DNA of 64,000 bases, taken from the NCBI RefSeq assembly GCF_039822625.1, contig NZ_JBDLLG010000015.1, positions 57,050 to 121,049 on the forward strand, given 5' to 3'. Both the position numbers and the translations under genes were made by a program. Below, piece by piece: positions 1-9,336 of this stretch (its first letter is position 1; each line of letters opens with the position of its first letter). The DNA is from Marinimicrobium locisalis. GTDB lineage: Bacteria > Pseudomonadota > Gammaproteobacteria > Pseudomonadales > Cellvibrionaceae. The notes beneath the pieces were generated by a model. The model saw only the letters and a list, made by a program, of their open reading frames with translations. It had not been told where the DNA came from and did no database searches.

Positions 1-192
1 TTCTTCACGCTTGATTTTCCCATCGAGGCATACCAGAATGAAACCACTGCATCGGCACAGGCTTTCCGAGGCACTGAGCCAGCGGTATCGAGCAACCCGA
101 CAATGACATTTAAGGGCGCTCGAGCCTCTTACAAAAAGACGCTAAAGAGGCAAGAGGGAGACAAGTGGAGAAAGCAAGAGAGGAGTGATTAA
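1..192 (+). CDS. Possible 3' end of a gene cut by the window start
   Basis: Frame 1 is open from the first base to a TAA at 190-192 (63 codons). The predicted peptide is hydrophilic and Lys/Arg-rich at its end (KKTLKRQEGDKWRKQERSD). I recognise no family. Base composition becomes A-rich after about 120, unlike the GC-rich genes downstream. It may be the C-terminus of a gene that starts outside the window, or chance. The rest of 193-570 holds only a hairpin at 405-431 and the leader of the next gene. Confidence 0.22.
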   Translation, partial: FFTLDFPIEAYQNETTASAQAFRGTEPAVSSNPTMTFKGARASYKKTLKRQEGDKWRKQERSD

Positions 193-404
193 AGGAGTAA
201 ACAAAGTAATAAGTAATGAAGCCATTACGTTTAGAAGCAACGCAAAGGATTAAAACAGAATAGGTGTGAGAGCCTAAACTCCTCTGGTTCGGGGCCCCGA
301 GCACTATCGGTCAAGCTCAGAACCACCTCGGTTATCAAGGCACAGGCTGGTACTCCCGCCCAATAAAGCCAAGAGACCGAGCAACAAAATCAACCCGGCC
401 AAAG

Positions 405-431
405 CCCACCAGTGGTTACGCCACTGGTGGG
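405..431 (+). terminator. Perfect 11-bp hairpin, weak terminator
   Basis: CCCACCAGTGG is followed by a TTACG loop and its exact complement CCACTGGTGGG. Only a short T-poor tail follows, so it could be a rho-independent terminator of upstream transcription or an mRNA-stabilising hairpin before the uronate operon. Confidence 0.4.
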
Positions 432-570
432 TTAGGTCGTCCCCCCTAGGCGGCCCCTCCACAATGCTCGCCCCAATCGCCCGACATCGCTGAACGTCGA
501 CGATCTGTCATCTTTTAGAACAACAGGGCCAACCGGCTCCCAATAAGAGAGACCCAGAAAGGTGAAGACT

Positions 571-3099
571 ATGCTCAAATTCCAACGGCTCCCCGGCACC
601 GTGCTGATTGCGACGGTCGCGCTGGTGGGCTGCAGTGATACGCCCACTCCACCCGAGCTCCAAGAAAGCGCGGCCCCTGGCGCCCACTCAAAAGCTGACG
701 CCCTGCCTCTGGCTCGTATTGAATTGTCCAACGCTCTCAGCCGCCCATTAAAAGACGAACCGGTTTACGTGAGCTTCTACGATCTAGGGCTGGAGCGGCC
801 GGCGGCGTTGAATGCACAACTGGGCGTTACGCTAGACGGCTTGCCCCTTGCGGTCCAGCTAGTCGACCGCAATGGGGATGGCGAGAAGGACGGCGTGCTC
901 ACCTTGGTGAACCTTGGCTCGGAAAGCCAAGCCGAACTCGTTATCGACAACGAGCTGGCGGGCCAGGCGCCCGAGGCCGAAAAGCGCACTCAAGCCGAAC
1001 TTTCCCGCAAGGCCGGCGGCGAATGGCAGCCTCATTCCGACGACAGTCGCGAGGGGCAATACGAGTATGTCGGTGGAGAATTTGAGAACGTCCAACAGCT
1101 GACAGCACCTGAAGAGCATTCCGATCACTCATACTTCATTCGCTATGAGGGGCCCGGCATTGAGTCCGACTTGGTGGGTTACCGTGTGTACCTGGACTGG
1201 CGCAACGGCTTCGACATTTTTGGAAAGAAGACGAGTGACATGGTGTTACAGAATGTTGGACAGGATGGCTTTGACTCCTACCACGAAATGGCGGACTGGG
1301 GCATGGACGTTCTGAAGGTGGGCAGCTCGCTCGGCGCCGGCGGATACGGCTACTGGGATGGGGAAAAAGTGGTTCGAGTCTCCGAGGTGGAGGGCTGGGA
1401 TGCCCGTATTCTTGACGACGGTAACCTATACTCTTCCTTTAGCATTCAATACAACGACTGGCAGGTGGCCGACAAAACCCTGGACGTCACCGCGCAACTG
1501 TCAATGACCGCCGGCAGCCGCCTGGTTCACGTGGACCTGGAGCTGAGCGACTCACTGGACAACATCGCCGCCGGCCTGGTCAAGCATCCGGGGACCGAAC
1601 TGATCAAGGGCGATGTCAACATTACAGGCAAAGCCTATACCTACGTCGCCAGTTGGGGCCAGCAAAGCCTGAATGATGACCACCTTGGTATGGCGCTGCT
1701 GTTCCGCCGCTCCGATCTGAAAGCGCAAACCGAAGATGAGCACAACTATGTTTCCGTACTCGATGCGGCCGGCGAAGATGTGGACTACTACTTCCTGGCC
1801 GCCTGGGAAGGGGAAACCAACGGCATCAAAACCCGAGACGACTTTGTTGCCTACCTTGAGAAGCAAGCCGACCGCCTGACCATGCCGCCGCGCGAGCGTA
1901 CCTTCTTCGCCCACAGTCAGGCCCAGAAACACCCACCGGCCGACGCGCAAGCCGCGCTGGAGTGGAGTCGGCGACTGGCCGAGGCGGAGCTGGAGCGCAA
2001 AACCCTTCGCTATCACGCAGACGGGTGGGACACTAACCGCGAACGCCCACCCAAGTTCGAGTACGACATTATCGGCTTGCTACCGCTCGCCTATGATGAG
2101 CTCGGCAAAGTCACCGGGGAGCCGCGCTACGCTGAGGTGAAAGCCAAGACTACGGGCACTTTCATCGCAGAGGACGGCGACATCACCCGCTACAAGACCC
2201 GCAACTACAACATCGACAACATCAAGCCCGGGGACGTGGTTCTACGCCTTTGGAAAGAAACCGGTGAGCAGCGGTACAAACTCGCCGCACAAACGCTGCG
2301 CCAACACCTGAAGGACCACCCGCGAACCAGTGAGGGCGCCTTCTGGCATAAAGAGCGCTACCCCTGGCAGCTATGGCTCGATGGTGTCTATATGGGCATG
2401 CCATTCCTGGCCCAATACGCCCTGCTGTTTGAAGAAGGCGAACAGCAACGCCATAGCTGGGAGGAGGTGGTTAAAGAGTTTCAAATTTCCCGGGAGCAAC
2501 TGCGCGACCCGCAGACCGGACTTTACTACCACGCCTGGGATGAAAAAAAACAGCAGGACTGGGCCGACCCCGAAACCGGACTTTCAAAGCACTTTTGGGG
2601 CCGCGGTTTCGGTTGGCTGACCATGGCCATCGTCGATGTGCTCGACTATATCCCGGAGGAAGAAACCGAACTGCGCCGGCCACTGATCGAGATGATTAAC
2701 GAGATTGCCGCCGACCTAAAGGACTACCAGGACCCGGCCTCCGGCACTTGGTGGCAAATTATGGATCAACCGAATGCGCCGGGGAATTACCGCGAGTCCA
2801 GCGCATCGTCCATGTTTACTTACTTTTATGCCAAGGCTCTGAACAACGGCTACCTGGATGAAAGCTACCGTTCGGTGGCGCAAAAAGCCTACGACGGCCT
2901 GGTGCAGGAGTTCATGCTCGTGCACACTGACAACAAGGTCAGCCTGACCAATATCTGCCTGGTCGCCGGCTTGGGCTTCGGGCGCGACGGCAGCTATGAG
3001 TACTATATGAGCGAGCCGGTCTATCGCAATGATCCTAAGGGCACAGGGCCGTTTATCCTGGCCGGTATCGAAATGCACAAACTGCTCAAGGGCAAATGA
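571..3099 (+). CDS. DUF4861 / GH88-GH105 unsaturated uronyl hydrolase fusion lipoprotein
   Basis: Predicted lipoprotein of 842 residues with lipobox LVGC (Cys21). Residues about 50-430 resemble DUF4861 (YVSFYDLGL, DGVLTLVNLG near its start). Residues about 450-840 are an (alpha/alpha)6 GH88/GH105 domain with WLDGVYMGMPFL near residue 600 and HFWGRGFGWLTMA near 673. The Asp of the LDGVYM motif is the expected catalytic acid by analogy with YteR. Such enzymes hydrate the terminal unsaturated uronic acid of pectin or rhamnogalacturonan lyase products and release 5-keto-4-deoxyuronate, the KduI substrate, and kduI starts 7 bp downstream. I chose ATG 571 because AAAGGTG lies 6-7 bases upstream; an in-frame GTG at 562 is less likely. 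The fusion of the two domains is notable. The exact substrate is not visible. Confidence 0.85.
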   Translation: MLKFQRLPGTVLIATVALVGCSDTPTPPELQESAAPGAHSKADALPLARIELSNALSRPLKDEPVYVSFYDLGLERPAALNAQLGVTLDGLPLAVQLVDRNGDGEKDGVLTLVNLGSESQAELVIDNELAGQAPEAEKRTQAELSRKAGGEWQPHSDDSREGQYEYVGGEFENVQQLTAPEEHSDHSYFIRYEGPGIESDLVGYRVYLDWRNGFDIFGKKTSDMVLQNVGQDGFDSYHEMADWGMDVLKVGSSLGAGGYGYWDGEKVVRVSEVEGWDARILDDGNLYSSFSIQYNDWQVADKTLDVTAQLSMTAGSRLVHVDLELSDSLDNIAAGLVKHPGTELIKGDVNITGKAYTYVASWGQQSLNDDHLGMALLFRRSDLKAQTEDEHNYVSVLDAAGEDVDYYFLAAWEGETNGIKTRDDFVAYLEKQADRLTMPPRERTFFAHSQAQKHPPADAQAALEWSRRLAEAELERKTLRYHADGWDTNRERPPKFEYDIIGLLPLAYDELGKVTGEPRYAEVKAKTTGTFIAEDGDITRYKTRNYNIDNIKPGDVVLRLWKETGEQRYKLAAQTLRQHLKDHPRTSEGAFWHKERYPWQLWLDGVYMGMPFLAQYALLFEEGEQQRHSWEEVVKEFQISREQLRDPQTGLYYHAWDEKKQQDWADPETGLSKHFWGRGFGWLTMAIVDVLDYIPEEETELRRPLIEMINEIAADLKDYQDPASGTWWQIMDQPNAPGNYRESSASSMFTYFYAKALNNGYLDESYRSVAQKAYDGLVQEFMLVHTDNKVSLTNICLVAGLGFGRDGSYEYYMSEPVYRNDPKGTGPFILAGIEMHKLLKGK

Positions 3100-3106
3100 G
3101 GTCACT

Positions 3107-3946
3107 ATGAAATCCATCGAAGAACGCTTTGCCGTCCATATCGACGATTATAAGCACTACGATACTGACAAGTTACGTAAGCACTTTCTGATCGAAAAGA
3201 TCTTTGAAGACGACCAACTTAACTTTGTCTATACCCATTACGACCGGATGATGGTCGGCGGCGCCAAGCCGATCAAAAACGCCGTGCCCCTCGAGCCGGT
3301 AGACCAGCAAAAGGCCGAGCACTTTCTCGACCGGCGCGAACTGGGCGCGATCAATATCGGTGGCGATGGTGTCATTACCGTCGACGGGACCGACTACGAA
3401 CTGGAAACCAAGAGTGCGCTATACATCGGTCGCGGCGCCAAAGAGGTTAGCTTCCGCAGCCGTGAGGCCGGCAACCCGGCCAAGTTCTACCTCAACTCCG
3501 CCCCCGCCCACCATGCCTACCCCACCAAGAAGGTCGGCATGGGGGATGCCAACGTATTGGAGCTGGGCTCTTCGGAAACCTGCAACGAACGCCGGGTCAA
3601 CCAGCTTCTAATCAACGGCATTATTGAAACCTGCCAGTTGCAGATGGGTATGACCGAACTGCAGCCGGGTAGCATCTGGAACACCATGCCCGTGCATACC
3701 CACACTCGAAGGATGGAAGCCTACTTTTACTTCAACGTGCCGGAAGACCAAGCCGTCTGTCATTTTATGGGCCCTAAGGAAGACACCCGCCACCTGTGGA
3801 TTCACAATGAGCAGGCGGTACTGTCTCCACCCTGGTCCATGCACTCCGGCGTGGGTACTGCAAACTATACGTTCATCTGGGGCATGGCCGGTGAAAACCT
3901 AGACTACACCGATATGGACTTCCACCAGCCACACGAATTGAAGTAA
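3107..3946 (+). CDS. kduI: 5-dehydro-4-deoxy-D-glucuronate isomerase
   Basis: The 279-residue product matches the length of KduI (E. coli about 278). It converts 5-keto-4-deoxyuronate to 2,5-diketo-3-deoxygluconate in the cytoplasm during pectin or unsaturated uronate catabolism. The zinc-binding cupin motif is visible: His197-Thr-His199, then RRMEAYFYF with the Glu ligand, and a later His in PPWSMHSGVG. ATG 3107 gives the standard N-terminus MKSIEERFAVH, and AATGAGG lies just upstream. An in-frame upstream start (3029) would overlap the previous gene and add unrelated sequence. The gene lies 7 bp after the GH88/105 stop and 12 bp before kduD, so the three genes almost certainly form one operon. 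Confidence 0.96.
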   Translation: MKSIEERFAVHIDDYKHYDTDKLRKHFLIEKIFEDDQLNFVYTHYDRMMVGGAKPIKNAVPLEPVDQQKAEHFLDRRELGAINIGGDGVITVDGTDYELETKSALYIGRGAKEVSFRSREAGNPAKFYLNSAPAHHAYPTKKVGMGDANVLELGSSETCNERRVNQLLINGIIETCQLQMGMTELQPGSIWNTMPVHTHTRRMEAYFYFNVPEDQAVCHFMGPKEDTRHLWIHNEQAVLSPPWSMHSGVGTANYTFIWGMAGENLDYTDMDFHQPHELK

Positions 3947-3958
3947 GGAGCGAGCACA

Positions 3959-4750
3959 ATGACACATCCGTTATTTGACCTGACCGGCAAGGTTGCCCTC
4001 GTCACCGGCGCCACACACGGTATCGGCATGGCCATGGCCAAGGGCCTGGGCAGCGCCGGCGCCACTATCGTGATCAACGGCCACTCATCCCAGGAGAAAA
4101 TCGACAAAGCCGTGGCCGAGTACGAAGCGGAGGGCTACAAGGCGTTTGGTTACAAATTCGACGTCACAAAAGAAGATCAGGTGATCGATGCGGTCGACAA
4201 AATCGAGAAAGACGTGGGGCCAATTGACATTCTGGTTAACAACGCCGGCATCATCAAGCGTGTGCCCATGCTGGAGATGGCCGTTGAGGAGTTCCAGCAA
4301 GTGATCGATACCGACTTGGTGGGCGTGTTTACCATGACCCGCCCGGTCGCAAAGAAAATGGTCGAGCGCAAACAGGGCAAAATCATCAACATCTGTTCGA
4401 TGATGAGCGAGCTCGGACGCGACTCCGTCGGCGCTTACGCCGCGGCCAAGGGCGGGTTAAAAATGCTGACCCAAAACATGGCCACCGAGTGGGCCCGCCA
4501 CAACGTGCAGGTCAACGGAATCGGCCCGGGCTACTTTGCCACCAGCCAGACCGCGCCCATCCGAGTGGAAGGCAACCCGTTGAACGAGTTCATCATCAGC
4601 CGGACGCCCGCCGGCAAGTGGGGCGACCCGGATGACCTGCAAGGGGCGGCTATTTTTCTGTCCTCCAACGCCAGCAATTTCGTCACCGGCCAAGTGGTGT
4701 ATGTGGACGGCGGCATTCTCGCGACCATCGGCAAACCGGCGAATGAGTAG
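3959..4750 (+). CDS. kduD: 2-dehydro-3-deoxy-D-gluconate 5-dehydrogenase (KduD, SDR family)
   Basis: This 263-residue classical short-chain dehydrogenase has the nucleotide-binding motif TGATHGIG (residues 16-23), NNAG near residue 95, and a catalytic Ser with YAAAK (Tyr near 160). With kduI immediately upstream the assignment is KduD, which reduces 2,5-diketo-3-deoxygluconate to 2-keto-3-deoxygluconate with NAD(P)H. The start ATG has AAGGAG 8 bases upstream. The gene ends the operon and is followed by a strong terminator at 4801. KDG kinase and aldolase are not in the window. Confidence 0.94.
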   Translation: MTHPLFDLTGKVALVTGATHGIGMAMAKGLGSAGATIVINGHSSQEKIDKAVAEYEAEGYKAFGYKFDVTKEDQVIDAVDKIEKDVGPIDILVNNAGIIKRVPMLEMAVEEFQQVIDTDLVGVFTMTRPVAKKMVERKQGKIINICSMMSELGRDSVGAYAAAKGGLKMLTQNMATEWARHNVQVNGIGPGYFATSQTAPIRVEGNPLNEFIISRTPAGKWGDPDDLQGAAIFLSSNASNFVTGQVVYVDGGILATIGKPANE

Positions 4751-4800
4751 CGTTTAAACCACTAGAATCTACCGCTCTCTTTCCTTATGGACCCTTCGTT

Positions 4801-4827
4801 GGCGACGCTTAGGCGTCGCCTTTTTTT
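4801..4827 (+). terminator. Rho-independent terminator of the kdu operon
   Basis: GGCGACGC (4801-4808), TTAG loop, GCGTCGCC (4813-4820), then seven T. It is correctly placed 50 bp after the kduD stop and separates it from the convergent permease gene. Confidence 0.92.
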
Positions 4828-4855
4828 ATTCCGGTCAGCGGCTATTAACGCACCA

Positions 4856-6625
4856 TTAACGCACTAACGGCCACCCCAGTATCAATACGGTGAGAGTCGT
4901 CACCCCCACCAGGGCATTCATCGGCGCGCCCACCTTCAGGAAGTCCGTAAAGCGATACCCCCCGGGGCCGTAAACCATCAAGTTGGTCTGATAACCCAGA
5001 GGCGTAGCGAAGCTCGCCGAGGCCGCAATCATCAGCGCAAAGAGATAGGGCTCGGGATTGAGGCCGGCCTTTTCGGTAATCTCCAACACTACCGGCAGCA
5101 TGATAATGGCCGCGGCGTTGTTGGTCACGCATTCGGTCAGCACCGAAACGGCGACATACACCAGCACCAAAATCAGCCAGGGGTGCCCCCCGCTGAGGTC
5201 CACGGCAGCTTGGCCCAGCAATCGAGCCACTCCGGTTTTATCCAGCGCTGCCCCCAGCGAAAAGGAGGCGGCAATGGTAAGCAGTACCGTCGGGTCCAGG
5301 CTCTTTTGTGCCTGGGGCCCCGAGCAGCAGCCGGTGATAATCATGGCGGCCGCGCCCACCAGGGCGGCCTCCAACATGGGCAGCACGCCAAAGGCGGCGG
5401 TGAGCACCACCGCCAGCAAAATGCCCCAGGCCAAGTACGCGCGCTGGTGCCGTGGCGCCTCGGTCTGCAAGTCGTTGATTAACAGAAAGTCTTTGTTGTA
5501 TTGCTGACGGCTGACAAAAGCGGGGCGCGCCTCCAGCAACAGCGTGTCACCGGGTTTGAGCTTAATCGTCCCCAGGCTCCCCGGTACCCGTTCGCCATTA
5601 CGGGCCACCGCCAGAACCACGGCCCCGTAGCGCTCGCGGAACTGGGAGTCCCGAATGGTCTGGTTAATACAGTTACTGTGGGGGGAAATGACCGCTTCCA
5701 CCAGACGGCGCTCGCTGTGCTCGCGGCCGAGAGTGGGCTCGCCGTTGGTGGAGGCCACAATACCTTTGATGCGCAGCAGGTCGGAAATCGCCTCGGTATC
5801 CCCCGCAAAAATCAAACGGTCCCCCGCCTGCAGGGGTTCCTCGGAGCCAACCGCCGGCACGATGGCCCCCGCGCGTTCAATCTCCACCAGATAGATCCGC
5901 TTGAGGTTACGCAAACCCGCTTCGACCACGGTTTTGCCCACCAGCGGCCCGTTGCTGGCCACTGCCACCTCCAGGGTGAATTCCCGCAAATTGCCGAAGA
6001 GTGTTTTTTCCCGACGATCGGGCAACCAACGGGGGAAAAAGGCCAGTATAAACAGCAGGCCCACCACGGCCACGGGCAGGGCCACCGCCGTGATGGAGAA
6101 CAAGGAGAAGCCCTCATCGCCGGTCATGGATTGGTACAGTCCGTTCACCACCAGGTTGGTACTGGTGCCCACCAGCGTCAGGGTGCCACCGAGAATGGCG
6201 GCATAACTCAAGGGAATCATCAGCTTGGAGGCGGGGACATCAATCCGCTTGGCCCAGGCTCGCACGGCGGGAATCATGGTCGCCACCACCGGGGTATTGT
6301 TGAGAAAACCGCTGAACAGTGCCACCGGCAGCGCCACCCTCAGTTGCGCCCGGCGTACGCTCCGGGGTTGGCCCAACAAATGGTGTACCACCAGCTCAAG
6401 CCCCCCGGAGGCATGAATACCGGTGGCCACCACAAACATGGCCGCCACGGTAATCAGGCCGCTGTTACTGAACCCCGACAGAGCTTCATCGGCGGTCAAA
6501 ACGCCGGTCACCATCAGCAAAATCATCACCCCGGTCATGACCAAGTGTGGTCCGATGCGGGTAAAAATCAAGGTGCCCAGCGCCCCAAGGGTCAGCAACA
6601 GGGACAGCACGCCTTGCCATTCCAT
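4856..6625 (-). CDS. SLC13/DASS-type anion permease with two central TrkA-C (RCK_C) domains
   Basis: The 589-residue inner-membrane protein has hydrophobic helices over about the first 190 residues, two soluble RCK_C-like domains over about 200-370 (such as LREFTLEVAVASNGPLVGKT and the repeat beginning RRLVEAVISPHS), then a second hydrophobic half. The VGTSTNLVVNG and SFATPLGYQTNLMVYG segments are the paired SN(T)-type signatures of the divalent-anion:Na+ symporter family. Close relatives are annotated as sulfate, dicarboxylate or generic SLC13 permeases, so the substrate is open. ATG 6625 (MEWQGV) starts directly before the first helix; an in-frame ATG at 6664 would add 13 residues. It converges with the kdu operon and may be unrelated to it. 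Confidence 0.85.
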   Translation of the reverse strand: MEWQGVLSLLLTLGALGTLIFTRIGPHLVMTGVMILLMVTGVLTADEALSGFSNSGLITVAAMFVVATGIHASGGLELVVHHLLGQPRSVRRAQLRVALPVALFSGFLNNTPVVATMIPAVRAWAKRIDVPASKLMIPLSYAAILGGTLTLVGTSTNLVVNGLYQSMTGDEGFSLFSITAVALPVAVVGLLFILAFFPRWLPDRREKTLFGNLREFTLEVAVASNGPLVGKTVVEAGLRNLKRIYLVEIERAGAIVPAVGSEEPLQAGDRLIFAGDTEAISDLLRIKGIVASTNGEPTLGREHSERRLVEAVISPHSNCINQTIRDSQFRERYGAVVLAVARNGERVPGSLGTIKLKPGDTLLLEARPAFVSRQQYNKDFLLINDLQTEAPRHQRAYLAWGILLAVVLTAAFGVLPMLEAALVGAAAMIITGCCSGPQAQKSLDPTVLLTIAASFSLGAALDKTGVARLLGQAAVDLSGGHPWLILVLVYVAVSVLTECVTNNAAAIIMLPVVLEITEKAGLNPEPYLFALMIAASASFATPLGYQTNLMVYGPGGYRFTDFLKVGAPMNALVGVTTLTVLILGWPLVR

Positions 6626-6790
6626 ACAGTCTCGTCCAGTGTGGTTATTAAACCCCGCGAGCATAACGAAACGCGTTAATCAGAGAAAATAGTTATTGGC
6701 TCTAGGGTTATAACAAGTGAGTATATGGTCATCCGAAGCGCCTTCCATGGCGTAATCGCTCCCGACTTTTACGGCGTCCGGATAAAAGCT

Positions 6791-7903
6791 ATGACTTCAC
6801 GGCCTCGACCCACCTTCTTTTCAGTGCTTGTGCTGCCGCTGTTGCTCGCCACCGGCGCGGCCAGTGGCGCGGAACTCACTCTCACGGTAAGCAATGCCGA
6901 TGAAGAGGCGGAGCTGATTCTCTATTTGTACGAAGACCCGGACCGGTTCGGCAGCCTGGGCGAGCCCGAGCGACAGTTCCGCTTTTCCCCACCGGAACCA
7001 CTGGTGATTGAAGTCCCGGCGGGCGAGTATGCGGCACTGCTGTTTCAGGACGACAACCGCAACGGCGAGCTGGACCGCAACTTTATCGGCATCCCCCGAG
7101 AGCCCATTGCCCTGACCAACGATTACCGCCCCAAGGGGCCGCCCAGCTTCCAGCGAGCTCGCATTCGCCTGAATGAGCAAGAGGCCGCAAAACAAACCAT
7201 GGCGCTATACCGCCCGCTCGGACCCTCCGGCCAACTGGGCGTCGGTATCGGAATGGTGGGCCAAAGCTCTCCCTACCGGGACAGCAATGCTCAACCGGTG
7301 CAGGCCATTCCGGCGATTTTTTACATTGGGGAGCGGTTGCAGTGGACGGGGCCACGCCTGCGCTACACGCTGACCGGCAGCACCGACTGGCGTCTGGCTC
7401 TTCAGGGGGACCTGCGCCTGGGAGCCTATGAAGAGGCCGACAGCCCTTATCTGGCGGGCATGGGCGATCGGGGGAATACTTTTATGTTGGGGCTCGCCGT
7501 CATCGGCGACCTGCCCGGCAACTTTCGGCTATCCGGCAGTGTCAGCCAGGACCTGCTTGATCATTCGGGCGGGCAGGTCGCCAGCCTGTCAATCAGCCGT
7601 GGCTTCCAGTGGGGCAACGCCCGGCTGTCGCCCTCGGTGGGGGTTAACTGGCTGAGCAGCGAACTGGCCGACTATGAGTTCGGGGTGCCGAGCCGTGCTG
7701 CCACCGAGTGGCGCCCGGCCTATTCGCCCGGCTCGACCCTAAACCCCGAAGTGGGCCTGTCCGTGTTTTATGAAATCACCACCGGTTGGCAACTGATCGG
7801 GAATATCGGCGCGGAGCAGTTGGATAGCCGCCTGACGGACAGTCCATTGGTGGATGAGGAGCGGTTGGTAAAAGGCTTCCTTGCCCTGGGGTACACTTTC
7901 TAG
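6791..7903 (+). CDS. DUF2141 - MipA/OmpV fusion outer-membrane protein
   Basis: The 370-residue exported protein has a signal peptide ending near AASGAE. Residues about 25-135 are a DUF2141-like beta domain (LTLTVSNADEEAELILYLY, QDDNRNGELDRNFIGIPREP). Residues about 150-370 look like the C-terminal part of a MipA/OmpV beta-barrel (GVGIGMVGQSSPYRDS, aromatic C-terminus LGYTF typical of outer-membrane insertion). MipA/OmpV proteins are outer-membrane scaffolds or porins of unclear substrate. ATG 6791 gives a clean signal peptide; an upstream in-frame ATG at 6725 would bury it. The gene stands alone between two minus-strand units. The fusion of a DUF2141 domain to an OmpV barrel is the unusual point. 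Confidence 0.75.
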   Translation: MTSRPRPTFFSVLVLPLLLATGAASGAELTLTVSNADEEAELILYLYEDPDRFGSLGEPERQFRFSPPEPLVIEVPAGEYAALLFQDDNRNGELDRNFIGIPREPIALTNDYRPKGPPSFQRARIRLNEQEAAKQTMALYRPLGPSGQLGVGIGMVGQSSPYRDSNAQPVQAIPAIFYIGERLQWTGPRLRYTLTGSTDWRLALQGDLRLGAYEEADSPYLAGMGDRGNTFMLGLAVIGDLPGNFRLSGSVSQDLLDHSGGQVASLSISRGFQWGNARLSPSVGVNWLSSELADYEFGVPSRAATEWRPAYSPGSTLNPEVGLSVFYEITTGWQLIGNIGAEQLDSRLTDSPLVDEERLVKGFLALGYTF

Positions 7904-7934
7904 CGAGAGCGTTCTGGAGCAACAAGCACGGCGC

Positions 7935-9269
7935 TTAGTGCTCGTGCTCCTCATGCGCCCCTTCGAACCCCGTCCAGGCGAGTTTGGCGGGTACGGATTC
8001 CAACGTCAGGGCGGTAGTCACCGCTTCGGACTCCAGGTCGACTTCTAGAACCGACATGGCCACCGGATCGGTGACATACACCAGATGGCTGGCGTGAGAG
8101 ACGGTCATGGCCAAGCGCACCTCCTCGGACAAGCCACTCAAGTCGGAGCTGACCACGGGAATGGGGGCCAGCGCCGCCCAGCCATCCGCGACCTCCAGCC
8201 GCGTAAGCGCTCCCTGGTCATCCAGCACCAGGAAGTGCTCAGCCTCACCATCAAACCCGTAGGCGACGGGCGCCCGCCCCTCCTCAGTCCAGCTTAAGCG
8301 GTCGATGGTTCCGGCTTCGGGATCAATCAAAAAGAGTTCGCCCGAAGCCACCCCCACCAGCTGGTGCGCACCGGCATTCGCATACAGCGAACCGATGCGA
8401 CCGGACAAGCCCTCCGGGTTCGCGACCTTATCCGCCACAAACTCACCGCCTTCTGCATGAATCACCAGTACGCCGTCGCTGCAGCCGAACGCCACGCCAT
8501 GTTCCCAGCGTGCGCTGCCGTGCAGGGCGGGGCATCGTGTTTCGAACGTTTGTTCCAGCTCATACTCGCCATCGTGAAGATGGTACCAAGCGATCTGATC
8601 CGGCAGGGTGGTGCTGGTATCGAGCGGGTCGCGCAGGGTGAGGAACAAATGCTCCCCCAGGATGCGGGCGGCCCCATGCTGGTGAGTTTCCAGTTCGATG
8701 CGGACCCCGGCGGCGCCGGCTGCCAGCTTCGCGTCGGAAACAACGCCCACCTCGGCCCCTTCGGCGGTGTCGGCATTGCCATCGTAGAAAATCACCACCT
8801 CATCATCGCCCCGGGTGAAGTGCGTGGGGCGAGGTCCGGACACGTCAAAGTCACTGAACGAGGGCGCGGCGATAGTGTAATCAAAGTGGTCGTCGTGGGC
8901 TTCGCGAATAAAACCCGCATCAATGGCGTTGACCTGGTTGCCCTCACGTTGGAGTATCAAGGCAAACCGATAGTTGGCACTGGCATACACGGCCGAGGCG
9001 GTGTGGGCGAGCTCGTAATGGGCAAGCTCTTCCCCGCTGTCCAGGTCGTACACCATCACTTCGGGCTCACCTTGAGAGGCAACAACCAAGCGACCTTTGG
9101 TGCTGGGCGCCTCGCCGGCGGCGTGTTCGTCCTCATGCCCTTCCTCTTCGGTGGGGGCCGCCACCGGCTCGCGCTCGACAATGTTGGTGCTACTGCCACC
9201 GCAGGCGGAAAGGAGCACGGTGGCACTAAGGCAAAACGCGTAGGCGGTATAACGTGGGAAATCAAACAT
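7935..9269 (-). CDS. Histidine-rich zinc-binding lipoprotein, AztD-like beta-propeller
   Basis: Predicted 444-residue lipoprotein with lipobox LLSAC (Cys near residue 22). A Glu/His-rich segment follows (EEGHEDEHAAGE), then repeated beta-strand blades (RLVVASQGEPEVMVYDLDSG and similar), a conserved-looking AHDDHFDY segment, and a HEEHEH C-terminus. This fits the periplasmic zinc metallochaperone AztD family, a beta-propeller that loads zinc solute-binding proteins. I infer the match from motif style and context only. It lies 67 bp downstream of the ZnuD-like receptor behind the Zur box, so it should be induced by zinc starvation. No aztABC or znuABC genes are in the window. The start ATG 9269 is set by the signal peptide; a long in-frame extension upstream would run into the receptor gene. 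Confidence 0.68.
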   Translation of the reverse strand: MFDFPRYTAYAFCLSATVLLSACGGSSTNIVEREPVAAPTEEEGHEDEHAAGEAPSTKGRLVVASQGEPEVMVYDLDSGEELAHYELAHTASAVYASANYRFALILQREGNQVNAIDAGFIREAHDDHFDYTIAAPSFSDFDVSGPRPTHFTRGDDEVVIFYDGNADTAEGAEVGVVSDAKLAAGAAGVRIELETHQHGAARILGEHLFLTLRDPLDTSTTLPDQIAWYHLHDGEYELEQTFETRCPALHGSARWEHGVAFGCSDGVLVIHAEGGEFVADKVANPEGLSGRIGSLYANAGAHQLVGVASGELFLIDPEAGTIDRLSWTEEGRAPVAYGFDGEAEHFLVLDDQGALTRLEVADGWAALAPIPVVSSDLSGLSEEVRLAMTVSHASHLVYVTDPVAMSVLEVDLESEAVTTALTLESVPAKLAWTGFEGAHEEHEH

Positions 9270-9336
9270 GGCCAGGGTCCTTGTTAACGTCGGGGAAACG
9301 GGCCGGTAAACGGCCCAACTCAATAAAAAAGCGAAG

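Noticed and set aside
5501..6679. Long open frame opposite the SLC13 permease (392 codons)
   Set aside because: It is His/Gln/Gly-rich, has no domain features and is fully antisense to a gene with clear family motifs.
8364..9287. 307-codon open frame opposite the AztD-like gene
   Set aside because: It has no ribosome site or motif, and the opposing frame has a lipobox and His-rich features.
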